From the NCBI RefSeq assembly GCF_900091615.1, contig NZ_FMIA01000002.1, positions 2,356,001 to 2,420,000 of the forward strand: a stretch of DNA of 64,000 nt. Reading direction: 5' to 3'. The translations under genes and the position numbers were made by a program. This DNA comes from Micromonospora yangpuensis (GTDB taxonomy: Bacteria > Actinomycetota > Actinomycetes > Mycobacteriales > Micromonosporaceae). Positions 51,798-60,253 of the stretch are shown here, one piece after another. Numbering within the stretch: position 1 is the stretch's first letter; the number at the start of each line of letters is the position of its first letter. A model generated the notes under the pieces. It searched no databases. It worked only from the letters and a program-made list of their open reading frames with translations, and was not told the DNA's origin.

Positions 51798-52964
51798 TCA
51801 GGCGAGGACGGTCCGGGCCCGGGGCCGGCCGACGTCCAGCGCCGCGCCGAGGGCGTCGACGACGCGGTCCTGGTCGGCGTCGGTCAGACCGGGGTACAGC
51901 GGCAGGGAGAGCTGCTCGGTGTAGAACGACTCGGCCACCGGGCAGGATCCGCGCCGGTACCCGAGGTCGGCGAAGACCGGGTGCCAGTGCGCCGGCAGGT
52001 AGTTCACCTGCACCCCGATTCCGGCGGCGCGCATCCGGTCGTACACCTGGCGACGGCGACCGTCGAGGACCCGGATCGGGTAGAGGTGCCAGGCCGGTTC
52101 CGCCCAGGCCCGGCGACCGGGGGTCCGGACCCCGGGCAGGTCGGCCAGGGCCTCGTCGTAGCGGGCGACCAGCCGGGCCCGGGCGGCGAGGAAGTCGCCG
52201 AGGCGGCGCAGCTGGCTGCGGCCCAGCGCGCAGAGCACGTCCGGCAGCCGGTAGTTCAGCCCGAACTCGGGCACCTCCTGGTGCCAGCCGCCCTCGTCGG
52301 GCCAGCGCAGCTCGTCGGGGTCGCGGACCAGGCCGTGGCTGCGGAACCGGCGGGCCCGCTCCAGCAACGCCGGGTCGGTCGCGGCGACCGCGCCGCCCTC
52401 GGCGGTGGTCAGGTTCTTGGTCGGGAAGAACGAGAAGGTGGTCAGGTCGGCGAGCGACCCGACCGGCCGGCCCCGGTAGGTCGCGCCGATCGAGTGCGCC
52501 GCGTCGGCCAGCAGCAGGGTGCCGGTGCCGGCCAGGGTGGCGCGCAGCGCGTCGTAGTCGGCCGGGTGACCGGCGTAGTCCACCGCCGACACCACTCGGG
52601 TCCGGCCGGTCACCGCCGCCGACACCGCCGCCGGGTCCAGGGTGTACGTCTCGGGTTCGACGTCGGCGAAGACGACAGTCGCGCCGAGGGCGACCGCGGT
52701 GCTGGCGGTGGCCACGAAGGTCATCGGCGCGACGACCACCTCGTCACCGGGGCCGATGCCGGCCGCCGCGTAGGCGGTGTGCAGGGCGGCGGTGCCGTTG
52801 GAGACCACCGCGCAGCCGGCCCCGCCGGTCCAGCCGGCCAGGTCGGTCTCGAAGGCGACCACCTGCGGGCCGGTGGTCAGCCAGTCGCTGCGCACGGCCG
52901 CGGCCACCGCCGCCACGTCGTCCTCGGTCACCGACTGCCGGCCGTACGGCAGCAGCCCGGTCAT
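51798..52964 (-). CDS. pseC: UDP-4-keto-6-deoxy-sugar aminotransferase (PseC-like)
   Basis: 388 residues, DegT/DnrJ/EryC1 family. Seen: SNGTAALHTAYAA, LLLADAAHSIGATYRG, and PLP-lysine motif FSFFPTKNLTTAEGG; C-terminal GVQVNYLPAHWHPVFADLGYRRG is characteristic of PseC. Transfers an amino group to C4 of the 4-keto sugar made by PseB. ATG 52964 overlaps the pseB stop (ATGA). Confidence 0.93.
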   Translation of the reverse strand: MTGLLPYGRQSVTEDDVAAVAAAVRSDWLTTGPQVVAFETDLAGWTGGAGCAVVSNGTAALHTAYAAAGIGPGDEVVVAPMTFVATASTAVALGATVVFADVEPETYTLDPAAVSAAVTGRTRVVSAVDYAGHPADYDALRATLAGTGTLLLADAAHSIGATYRGRPVGSLADLTTFSFFPTKNLTTAEGGAVAATDPALLERARRFRSHGLVRDPDELRWPDEGGWHQEVPEFGLNYRLPDVLCALGRSQLRRLGDFLAARARLVARYDEALADLPGVRTPGRRAWAEPAWHLYPIRVLDGRRRQVYDRMRAAGIGVQVNYLPAHWHPVFADLGYRRGSCPVAESFYTEQLSLPLYPGLTDADQDRVVDALGAALDVGRPRARTVLA

Positions 52965-53944
52965 CCGGTCACGCCGAGCATGTCGCGCAGCTGCTCGACG
53001 CTGAGCCACTGGTCGTTGCTGTCGGACTGGTACGCGAAGCCGTCGCCCACCTGCTGGCAGTCCTGCGGCGGCTGGTAGCCCCAGGTGGCGATGGTGGGCT
53101 GGACGATGAACCGGTCGGAAGCGCGCAGTGTCCGACGGCTGTCGTCCGGGGCGATCATCTCCTCGTGCAGCTTCTCGCCGGGCCGGATGCCGATCTCGTG
53201 GGTGGTGGCGTCCGGGGCGACCGCCTCGACCAGGTCCAGGATCCGCATGCTGGGGATGCGGGGCACGAACAGCTCGCCGCCCTGCATCTGGTCGAAGGAG
53301 TCGAACACGAACCGCACCGCCTGGTCGAGGGTGATCCAGAAGCGGGTCATCCGCTTGTCGGTGATCGGCAGCGGTTTGCCCTCGGCGGCGAGCCGGCGGA
53401 ACAGCGGCACCACCGAGCCCCGGCTGCCGACCACGTTGCCGTAGCGGACCACGGCGAACCGGGTCGGGTGCTGGGCGGCGTAGTGGTTGGCCGAGACGAA
53501 GAGCTTGTCGCCGACCAGCTTGGTCGCGCCGTACAGGTTGATCGGGCTGGACGCCTTGTCGGTGGAGAGCGCGATGACCTTCCGCACGCCGGCCTCGATC
53601 GCCGCGTCGACCACGTGCTGCGAGCCGGTGATGTTGGTGGCGATGAACTCCGAGGGGTTGTACTCGGCGGTGTCCACCTGCTTGAGCGCGGCGGCGTGCA
53701 CCACGTGGTCCACTCCGTGCATCGCCCGGGCCAGCCGGTACCGGTCCCGGACGTCGCCGATGAACCAGCGCAGCCGGGGGTCGTCGCCGAGCTGCTGACG
53801 CAGCTCGTACTGCTTGAGTTCGTCCCGGGAGAAGACCACCACCCGGGCCGGGTCGCACTCGGCCAGCAGATGCCGCAGGAAGGTCTTCCCGAACGACCCC
53901 GTACCCCCGGTGACCAGGATCGACGACCCATTCAACTCACTCAA
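52961..53944 (-). CDS. pseB: UDP-GlcNAc 4,6-dehydratase, inverting (PseB-like)
   Basis: 327 residues, extended SDR. NAD motif VTGGTGSFGKTF; FSRDELKQYELRQQ; ALKQVDTAEYNP; active-site region STDKASSPINLYGATK; substrate part MTRFWITLDQAVRFV. Converts UDP-GlcNAc to the 4-keto-6-deoxy-L-altrose-type sugar (step 1). Start is TTG 53944, with GGGGAG 5 nt upstream. A hairpin array of about 115 bp separates it from pseI. Confidence 0.94.
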   Translation of the reverse strand: MSELNGSSILVTGGTGSFGKTFLRHLLAECDPARVVVFSRDELKQYELRQQLGDDPRLRWFIGDVRDRYRLARAMHGVDHVVHAAALKQVDTAEYNPSEFIATNITGSQHVVDAAIEAGVRKVIALSTDKASSPINLYGATKLVGDKLFVSANHYAAQHPTRFAVVRYGNVVGSRGSVVPLFRRLAAEGKPLPITDKRMTRFWITLDQAVRFVFDSFDQMQGGELFVPRIPSMRILDLVEAVAPDATTHEIGIRPGEKLHEEMIAPDDSRRTLRASDRFIVQPTIATWGYQPPQDCQQVGDGFAYQSDSNDQWLSVEQLRDMLGVTG

Positions 53945-53970
53945 CTCCGCTCCCCAAGGTCGTTACTGTC

Positions 53971-54083
53971 GGCGGGCCGTGCGGCCCGCGCAAGGACTCG
54001 GCGGGCCGCCAGGCCCGCGCAGGTAATCGGGCGGGCCGCCAGGCCCGCGCAGGTGGTCGGGCGGGCGGCGCGGCCCGCGCGGT
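53971..54083. repeat. Array of four hairpin repeats inside the Pse operon
   Basis: Units begin at 53971, 54000, 54030 and 54060 (spacing 29, 30, 30). Each contains a hairpin such as GCGGGCC-GCCA-GGCCCGC (54001-54018). The array fills the pseI-pseB gap. Likely effects are partial termination or mRNA stabilisation that sets pseB-G expression relative to pseHI. Confidence 0.88.
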
Positions 54084-54089
54084 GACGGC

Positions 54090-55136
54090 TCAGATCAGGT
54101 CCCAGCTCAGCGGGGTGCCGCGGGCGGCGTCCCGGGTGAAGACGCGGCCCAGCACCCGGTCCAGCTCGACCGGGGGCAGGCCGCCGGCCGGCCGGATCGA
54201 CCGGACGTTGTCCCGGGTCACCGGCGTACCGGTGGCGACGTCGGCCACGACGTAGAGCGAGCGGCGGAACCGCAGCCCCTCCCGCTCGGTGGGGGTGGGG
54301 CCGACGACGGTGTCACCGAGCGCCGCCCAGGCCCGCTCGGACTCCACCCGCAGTGCGGCCAGCTCGGCCGGCTCCAGCGAGAAGTCGGCGTCCACCCCGC
54401 CGTCGCCGCGGCGCAGCGTCACGTGCTTCTCGATCAGGCAGGCGCCCAACGCCACCGCCGCCACCGGCACGCCGATGCCGGGCGTGTGGTCGGACAACCC
54501 GACAGGTACGCCGAACGCGTCGGCCAGCACCGGCAGCCGCCGCAGGTTGCTGTCGCGCGGCGGGGCCGGGTACGCGGCGGTGCAGGCCAGCAGCACGATG
54601 CCGGCGGCCCCGCCGTCCCGGGCGGTACGCACCGCGGCGTCGATCTCGGCCAGGGTGGCCATCCCGGTGGAGATGACCATCGGCTTGCCGGTGCTGGCGA
54701 CCAGCCGGATCAGCGGCAGGTCGACCAGCTCCGACGAAGCGATCTTGTATGCCGGGGTGTCCAGTCGCTCCAGCAGCGCCACCGCCGTCGCGTCGAACGG
54801 CGAGGAGAAGACCGTCAGGCCGTGCCGGCGGGCCCGTTCGAAGATCGGCTCGTGCCACTCGTACGGGGTGTGGGCCCGCTCGAAGAGCCGGTAGAGGTGC
54901 TCACCACCCCACAGGTCGTGGCCGCGGGAGATCCGGAACCCGGGCGCGTCGACGTCGATGGTGAGGGTGTCCGGCCGGTACGTCTGGAGTTTCAACGCGT
55001 GCGCCCCGGTGGCGGCCACCGCGTCCACGATCTCCAGGGCCCGGTCCAGGCTGCCGTTGTGGTTGCCGGACATCTCCGCGACCACCAACGGGCGCTCCCC
55101 GGCACCGACCACGTGCGGACCGATCTTGACTGTCAT
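54090..55136 (-). CDS. pseI: Pseudaminic acid synthase (PseI-like, NeuB family)
   Basis: 348 residues: NeuB TIM barrel (VVAEMSGNHNGSLDRALEIVDAVAATGAHALKLQTY; FSSPFDATAVALLERL; YKIASSE; STGMATLAEI; GLSDHTPGIGVP; EKHVTL) followed by a SAF antifreeze-like domain (LRFRRSLYVVADVATGTPVTRDNVRSIRP). Condenses the 6-deoxy diacetamido-altrose with phosphoenolpyruvate. ATG 55136 overlaps the pseH stop (ATGA). Confidence 0.95.
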   Translation of the reverse strand: MTVKIGPHVVGAGERPLVVAEMSGNHNGSLDRALEIVDAVAATGAHALKLQTYRPDTLTIDVDAPGFRISRGHDLWGGEHLYRLFERAHTPYEWHEPIFERARRHGLTVFSSPFDATAVALLERLDTPAYKIASSELVDLPLIRLVASTGKPMVISTGMATLAEIDAAVRTARDGGAAGIVLLACTAAYPAPPRDSNLRRLPVLADAFGVPVGLSDHTPGIGVPVAAVALGACLIEKHVTLRRGDGGVDADFSLEPAELAALRVESERAWAALGDTVVGPTPTEREGLRFRRSLYVVADVATGTPVTRDNVRSIRPAGGLPPVELDRVLGRVFTRDAARGTPLSWDLI

Positions 55137-55636
55137 GGCTCTCTGCTCAATTCCGTCCACACCACCTGGTGCGGCACTCCGTCGACGTCCCGCTGGTAGC
55201 GGCGGACACTGTGGAACCCGAAGCGCCGGTGCAGGGCCAGCACCGGCTTGTTGTCGGCGAGCGTCTCGCCGCCCAGGCTCCGGGCGCCGAGTTCTCCGAA
55301 GGCGTACGCGATCGCCGCCTCCTGCATCGACATCCAGGCCCGTAGCAGCTCCCGCCGCGCGTCCAGGCCGTCGATGTCCAGGTAGAAGCCCCAGACCAGG
55401 GCGCGGTGCGCCGAGGTCAGCCCGCTGAAGGTCACCACCGCGCTGTCGGCCTCCCGGTGCCGGTGGACCAGCACCCGCCGGTCCGGGTCGGTGCGGGTCC
55501 GCGCCCACCAGGCGGCGTGTTCGGCGGGGGTGATCTCGTGCCGGGTCAGGCTGACCGCGCGGACCTGCGGATGGTTGCGCCAGCGCAGGATCCGCGCCAG
55601 GTCGTCGTCGGTGGCCGGGCGCAGCGAACCGGTCAT
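55133..55636 (-). CDS. pseH: GNAT N-acetyltransferase (PseH-like)
   Basis: 167 residues. RWRNHPQVRAVSLTRHEITPAEHAAWWAR is the typical start of PseH; acetyl-CoA-binding region and NKPVLALHRRFGFHSVRRYQRDVDG. Acetylates the 4-amino group of the PseC product using acetyl-CoA. ATG 55636 overlaps the glycosyltransferase stop (ATGA). Confidence 0.92.
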   Translation of the reverse strand: MTGSLRPATDDDLARILRWRNHPQVRAVSLTRHEITPAEHAAWWARTRTDPDRRVLVHRHREADSAVVTFSGLTSAHRALVWGFYLDIDGLDARRELLRAWMSMQEAAIAYAFGELGARSLGGETLADNKPVLALHRRFGFHSVRRYQRDVDGVPHQVVWTELSREP

Positions 55637-56901
55637 CGCCGCCTCGCCAGCACCTTCGACCCGTCGGCCGCCACCGCACCCTGGCTCGCCGCACCCTGGG
55701 CCGTGCCGCCCGGGGCCGTGCCGCCCTGGGCCGTGCCGTCCTGGGTGGTGCCGTCCGGGGCCGTGCCGCCCTGGGTGGTGCCGTCGGCGGTCGGCCCGTC
55801 CGGGTCCGTGTCACCCGGGGTCGTGCCGCTCGGGGTGGGCCCGTCGGCGGTGGCCTCGGCGGGGCGGGTGGCGCGCAGCCGGCCGGCCATCCGGTGGGCC
55901 CGCCGCAGCGCCACGTACGCCAGGTAGCTGTCCCGGCCGACCAGGCGGTGCTTGAGCCCTGGCACCCCCTCCGGCTGCGGGTAGCCCTCGGCGGGCAGGT
56001 ACCGGCGGTAGTGCTCGGCGACCCGGCGGAAGAAGTCCCGGCGCAGGTGCGGGTGGAGCCGGTCGTCGTTGCCCACCACCACCAGGTAGTGGCTGATCAT
56101 CAGGGCGAACAGGTCGGCGCGCAGCCGGGGGTCGACGCCGTGCCGGTCCACCCAGTCGAAGAGCCGTTCGTACTGCGCGAAGGCGTCGAAGTGCCGGTCG
56201 CTGCGGGTGGAGGTGATCGCACCGAGGCGGCCCTGCCGGTACCGGTAGCAGACCTGGTCCAGCACCGAGATCCGGCGTGCGCCGATCAGCAGCGGGTGAC
56301 TGAACGGGATGTCCTCGTACCAGCCGGGGTGGAAGCGCAGCCCCAGCTCGTCCAGGAAACCCCGCCGGACGACCTTGTTCCACGCGGTGTGCTGCAACCG
56401 CAGCAGCTCGGGACGCTCGGTCAGGGTCACCGGGCCGGGCACCCCACGCAGCAGGTGACTGCTGGCGTCGACCTCCAGCCGGCCGTTGTCGTGCACCCGC
56501 AGGTGGTCCAGGAGCAGCACGTCGGGCCGGTCGCGGCGCAGCCGCCGCAGCACCGTGGCGACGGTGCCGGGTGGCAGCCAGTCGTCGCTGTCGACGAACC
56601 AGACGTACTCGCCGGTGGCCTGGTCCAGGCCGGCGTTGCGGGCCGGGCCGAGCCCGACGTTGCGGGCCAGCCGGACCACCCGCACCTGCGGGCGGCCGGC
56701 GGCGTACGAGTGGAGCATCTCGCCGCACCGGTCCGGGGAGGCGTCGTCGACGGCGACCACCTCGACCGCCGCGGACTCCTCGGCGGTCAGCCCGCCGAGG
56801 ATCGACTCCAGGCACTGGTACAGGTACGCCTCGACGCCGTACACGGGCACGACGAAGCTCAACAGGGGGGTTCGCGTCGGATCGGTGACCACGCCCGCCA
56901 C
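55633..56901 (-). CDS. Family 2 glycosyltransferase with repeat tail
   Basis: 422 residues. GT-A fold: LLSFVVPVYGVEAYLYQCLESIL, VVAVDDASPDRCGEML, WFVDSDDWLPPGTV (DxD-type), HPGWYEDIPFSHPLL. No membrane helices. The last 70 residues are a low-complexity Gly/Thr/Gln tail (G-T-A/T-Q-G/D pentapeptide-like units) ending in a basic cluster. First gene of the pse operon in reading order. Donor and acceptor unknown. GTG 56901 with AAGG upstream. Confidence 0.88.
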   Translation of the reverse strand: MAGVVTDPTRTPLLSFVVPVYGVEAYLYQCLESILGGLTAEESAAVEVVAVDDASPDRCGEMLHSYAAGRPQVRVVRLARNVGLGPARNAGLDQATGEYVWFVDSDDWLPPGTVATVLRRLRRDRPDVLLLDHLRVHDNGRLEVDASSHLLRGVPGPVTLTERPELLRLQHTAWNKVVRRGFLDELGLRFHPGWYEDIPFSHPLLIGARRISVLDQVCYRYRQGRLGAITSTRSDRHFDAFAQYERLFDWVDRHGVDPRLRADLFALMISHYLVVVGNDDRLHPHLRRDFFRRVAEHYRRYLPAEGYPQPEGVPGLKHRLVGRDSYLAYVALRRAHRMAGRLRATRPAEATADGPTPSGTTPGDTDPDGPTADGTTQGGTAPDGTTQDGTAQGGTAPGGTAQGAASQGAVAADGSKVLARRR

Positions 56902-56986
56902 CTTCGACGGCGTGGGTGGCCGGCCCCGGAACCCCGCGTGTACGGGTGACGGGCGGTTACTTAACAGCCCGTCACCCTCCGGTGAA

Positions 56987-58312
56987 CTATCGGTTGAGGA
57001 TCTGCTTCACCCGGCCGCCGACGGCCTGCCGGACCCGGGTCCGCAGCCGCTGCCCCTGCAACTCCTCCAGGCTCGCGCGCAGCTCGGCGTTCTGCTCCCG
57101 CAGCCAGTCCACCCGGGTGATCCACTGCTCGGCCGGGGTGGACACCTGCGGCTGCACCGGCGGCGGGAAGACGGTCTGGCGGACCTGCTCGTCGAAGCGG
57201 GCCGCGCTGTCGCCGTCGGCGAAGGAGTTGCCCAGGTCGTGCTTGTTGAGGAAGGACAGCATCGTGGCGTACCGGGCCTTGTGCCCGTTGTTCAGCGCCG
57301 TGTAGTCCGCCTCGTCGTAGAGCTGCGCGGCGTCGACGTCACCGGAGACGTCGGTCATCTCCCGGTACGGGATGTCGAAGTAGCGGGCCAGCTCCAGGGT
57401 GCGCGAGTCGTGCGCGAAGAGGTAGCCGGGGGTGCCGGCGATCAGCGCGGTGATGGTGCCGTGGATCCGGGTGCCGAAGTTGAAGTCGAAGTCGGACAGG
57501 TGGTCCATCCACGTCCACGGGTCGACGAACATCCGGATCTTGTCCTCGGTGAACAGCGGGTGCGAGGTGTGGATCGGGATGTTGCTCTTCTTGCCCCGGT
57601 CCTCCGGCGCGTCGCCGAAGAGCAGCACGCCGAGGGTCTTGACGTCCTGCGGGATGTAGCAGAGGTTCGGGTACTTCTTGTGGTGCGCGCTGATCACCTT
57701 GGCCATCGACTTGACGTACGGCGAGACGGTCAGCGCGATCTTGTCGTTCGGGCCCAGGTACGGCTTCTTCTTCTCCACCCGCAGGTTGTCGCCGTGCAGG
57801 AACATCGACGGGCAGCCGATCACCTCGACCGCCGAGAAGCCAAGCGTCCGCAGGTAGCTCTCGGTGATCTCACCGCGTACCCCGATGGTGTGCGACCGGT
57901 CGAGCACGGCGGAGACGAAGTCCTTGACCGTGTCGTCGATCGGGCGCAGGTACTCCCGGTCGCCCTTGAGGTTGGTCTGCGCGCCGACCCCGAGCACCAC
58001 CACCGGGATCTTCAGCTTGCGGATCAACCGGGTCATCCCGGCCAGCCGGTGGGCGAAGCTGCGGCGGAAGGCGTTGGCCAGCGGCACCACGAAGACGTCG
58101 TACGACTCGTTGATGATGTCGGCCTCGCGGGCGTCGGCCCGGAAACCGGTGGAGGTGATCTCCGCCGTCGCGGTCCGCAGCAGCTTGTGTGCCGAGTGGC
58201 TGAAGACCAGGTTGCCGGTGTTGTCGCCGATCCAGTTCCGTTCGAAGGTCTCCTCCGGGGAGTAGATGTCGAACGGCCCCTTCTTGGCTCGGAGCAGAAT
58301 CCGCTGGTGCAT
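56987..58312 (-). CDS. Polysaccharide pyruvyl transferase family protein
   Basis: 441 residues. PS_pyruv_trans fold: NWIGDNTGNLVFSHSAHKLL, VVVLGVGAQTNL, SHTIGVRGEITESYL, and FNFGTRIHGTITALIAGTPGYLFAHDSRT (the conserved GxRxHG block near the C-terminus); a short coiled coil follows (about 400-430). Family members add ketal pyruvate to glycans from phosphoenolpyruvate. ATG 58312 has AGAGGGA upstream. 85 bp upstream of the glycosyltransferase gene, so it may head the operon. Confidence 0.87.
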   Translation of the reverse strand: MHQRILLRAKKGPFDIYSPEETFERNWIGDNTGNLVFSHSAHKLLRTATAEITSTGFRADAREADIINESYDVFVVPLANAFRRSFAHRLAGMTRLIRKLKIPVVVLGVGAQTNLKGDREYLRPIDDTVKDFVSAVLDRSHTIGVRGEITESYLRTLGFSAVEVIGCPSMFLHGDNLRVEKKKPYLGPNDKIALTVSPYVKSMAKVISAHHKKYPNLCYIPQDVKTLGVLLFGDAPEDRGKKSNIPIHTSHPLFTEDKIRMFVDPWTWMDHLSDFDFNFGTRIHGTITALIAGTPGYLFAHDSRTLELARYFDIPYREMTDVSGDVDAAQLYDEADYTALNNGHKARYATMLSFLNKHDLGNSFADGDSAARFDEQVRQTVFPPPVQPQVSTPAEQWITRVDWLREQNAELRASLEELQGQRLRTRVRQAVGGRVKQILNR

Positions 58313-58570
58313 CGCTGGTCCCTCTCGTCGTTCCCGCGCCTGCGGTCATCCGGTAGACGCCGCAGGCGAAGCGGTGCGGCCCCGTCGTACTTCCGCCCCT
58401 TCGGCGAACCGAATCGTCAACTCTCTGGAGACCGGAATTTTAGGGCATCGGTCCGCTGCGGACCCAGGTGCCCACCGTGATCATGATCGTCGGATGTGCC
58501 GGAACCGGGCATCCCGGGCCCGGGTAAGGTGCCCCGCGGCGGTCGATGCCCGGCCGCCGGAAGAGGAGAC

Positions 58571-58612
58571 GTGGTGCTGGTGGTCCCGAGCATGCCCGGC
58601 GTAGCGGCATGA
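58571..58612 (+). CDS. Putative 13-codon leader ORF coupled to the acyltransferase gene
   Basis: GTG GTG CTG GTG GTC CCG AGC ATG CCC GGC GTA GCG GCA TGA, preceded by AGAGGAGA. Its stop overlaps the acyltransferase ATG (ATGA at 58609), while that ATG lacks a binding site of its own. Could serve as a translational coupling leader. Prediction only. Confidence 0.4.
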   Translation: MVLVVPSMPGVAA

Positions 58613-59811
58613 CCAGCGTCGCGGCGACCGGTACGCCGTCGGCCCTGTCCCGCCTGCCCTCGCTGACCGGCCTGCGCTGGATCGCGGCCCTGCTGGTCTT
58701 CGGATTCCACGCGGCCACCATGCGGGTCGTCGCCGAGCCGGGACACCAGGCCGTGCTGGAGCGGATCTTCACGCTCGGCCTCTCCGGCGTGCAGTTCTTC
58801 TTCATCCTCAGCGGTTTCGTGCTGGTCTGGTCGGCCCGGCCGGAGGACACCCGGCGGGCGTTCTGGCGTCGCCGGGCGGCGAAGATCTATCCCAACCACA
58901 TCCTGATGTGGGCGGTGGCCCTGCTGGTCGGCCTCTGGTTCGCCGACCCGGTCAGCCTCCGGGCCGCGCTGAGCAACCTGGTGCTGATCCAGGCCTGGGA
59001 CCCGACCCCCGGCATCTTCTACAGCATCAACACGGTCAGCTGGTCGCTCGCCTGCGAGATGTTCTTCTACCTCTGCCTGCCCTTCGCGCTGCCGTGGATC
59101 CGGCGGGCCCGCCCCGGGGCGCTCTGGGCAGTGGTGGTCGCCGTGCCGCTGCTGATCGTGGCGCTCTGGCCGGCCCAGCTGCTGGTCGCCGAGGAGAACC
59201 GCTGGTGGTTCACCCAGGTCTTCCCGATCACCCGGTCGCTGGAGTTCTGGATGGGCGTCGCCGCGGCCGAGCTGATGCGGCGGGGCAGCTGGCGTGGTCC
59301 CCGGCTCACCGTGGCCACGATCGTCTTCGTCGCGACCTGGGTGGTCGCCGGCCAGTGGATCCGGGCCGAGCTCTGGGCCGGGCTGCTGTCGGTGGCGTAC
59401 ATCCTGGTGATCACCGCCGCCGCAGACGCCGACGTGCACCGGCGGCCCTCGCCGTGGCGGTCCCGGCCGCTGGTCTGGCTCGGCGAGGTCTCGTTCGCCT
59501 TCTACCTGGTGCACGTCCTGGTGATGGTCACCGTGCTGCGGCTCACCGGCCACTACGGTGTCGGGCTGCCCGGCTGGTGGGGGCCGTTCGCGGTGGTCGC
59601 CTTCCTGCTGGTCAACCTGGGGCTGGCCGCGATGCTGCACCGCTGGGTGGAGAACCCGATGATGCGGCTGTTCGGCCCACCCCGCCGGGCCGCGTCCGCC
59701 GGTGACCGCGGGCTGGGGCCGGTGCCCGCCGGTGCCCGCCGGTCGGAGTCGGTGCCCGCCGGTGACGGTCGGCCCGGATCGGCACCCGCCGGCACCGGTC
59801 GGACCGACTGA
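58609..59811 (+). CDS. Acyltransferase family 3 membrane protein
   Basis: 400 residues, about ten helices. SLTGLRWIAALLVFGFHAAT contains the conserved R and H of the family; SGVQFFFILSGFVLVWSAR and AKIYPNHILMW follow; C-terminal WVENPMMRLF. Acylates surface sugars in the membrane (O-acetylation is usual). A Gly/Ala/Pro tail has three PAG(A/D/T) repeats. ATG 58609 is the conserved start. Divergent from the pyruvyltransferase gene, with about 260 bp between the two. Confidence 0.88.
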   Translation: MTSVAATGTPSALSRLPSLTGLRWIAALLVFGFHAATMRVVAEPGHQAVLERIFTLGLSGVQFFFILSGFVLVWSARPEDTRRAFWRRRAAKIYPNHILMWAVALLVGLWFADPVSLRAALSNLVLIQAWDPTPGIFYSINTVSWSLACEMFFYLCLPFALPWIRRARPGALWAVVVAVPLLIVALWPAQLLVAEENRWWFTQVFPITRSLEFWMGVAAAELMRRGSWRGPRLTVATIVFVATWVVAGQWIRAELWAGLLSVAYILVITAAADADVHRRPSPWRSRPLVWLGEVSFAFYLVHVLVMVTVLRLTGHYGVGLPGWWGPFAVVAFLLVNLGLAAMLHRWVENPMMRLFGPPRRAASAGDRGLGPVPAGARRSESVPAGDGRPGSAPAGTGRTD

Positions 59812-60090
59812 CGCCAAAATTCCCGTGACCCCGGTCACAGGGGTCTCGGATTCGGGCACCCGACACATCCGGGCCGAATGCTGCCGGGTTTTTCCCGACG
59901 ATGCTCACCGGTCGTCCGGTTGTCGACCACCGGTGCCGTCACAAACGCTCGTCCCATTGAGTCACGTCAGCGGGTTAATGGGTTGTCGGGTACTTCGCTG
60001 ATCAAGGTTTCCGCAGGTGAAGTGGGGTTGGCAGGAGAAATGTCGGCCAGTAGTGTCGCTGCGGTCCGGCGCGGTTCCCGTTCGCACAAG
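59812..60090. other. Upstream region of the riboswitch-controlled gene
   Basis: About 280 bp with no supported gene. It contains a CRP-like palindrome (59824-59839) and an AT-richer segment (59940-60060) that should contain the promoter for the riboswitch transcript. No -35/-10 pair is assigned with confidence. Confidence 0.5.
59824..59839. promoter_or_regulatory. CRP/FNR-type box candidate
   Basis: cGTGA-CCCCGG-TCACa, a match to the GTGAN6TCAC core bound by CRP-family regulators. It starts 13 bp after the acyltransferase stop and about 260 bp upstream of the riboswitch. Could activate the peptidase transcript from a distance, or be a chance palindrome. Confidence 0.4.
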
Positions 60091-60235
60091 CGCGACCGCC
60101 GCGTCGACCCGCTCAATCGTCGTACGACGAACCGGGGACCCACAGCACCACTGGGGTGAATCCGCGCAGCCACGGCTCGCGGTAGGGCGAATTCTTCCCG
60201 CCCGAATCCGTCAGCTAACCCGGTAGGCGGCACCG
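60091..60235 (+). ncRNA. c-di-AMP riboswitch (ydaO/yuaA class)
   Basis: In the leader of the C39-type peptidase. Seen in order: GACGAACCGGGGACC, TGGGGTGAATCCGC, a hairpin around GCAGCCACGGCTCGC, TAGGGCGAATTC, CCCGAATCCGTCAGCTAACC and GGTAGGCGG. These match the conserved blocks of actinobacterial ydaO motifs that precede rpf and cell-wall hydrolase genes. The ligand c-di-AMP normally turns expression off. An AAGGAG ribosome binding site lies just beyond (60237-60242), 11 nt before the GTG. Limits are approximate (a 14-bp palindrome at 60117-60130 forms part of P1 or its flank). Confidence 0.92.
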
Positions 60236-60253
60236 GAAGGAGTTCCATTCCCC

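Noticed and set aside
53971..54083. Hairpin repeats considered as a CRISPR array
   Set aside because: Spacing equals the unit length, so it is a plain tandem repeat.
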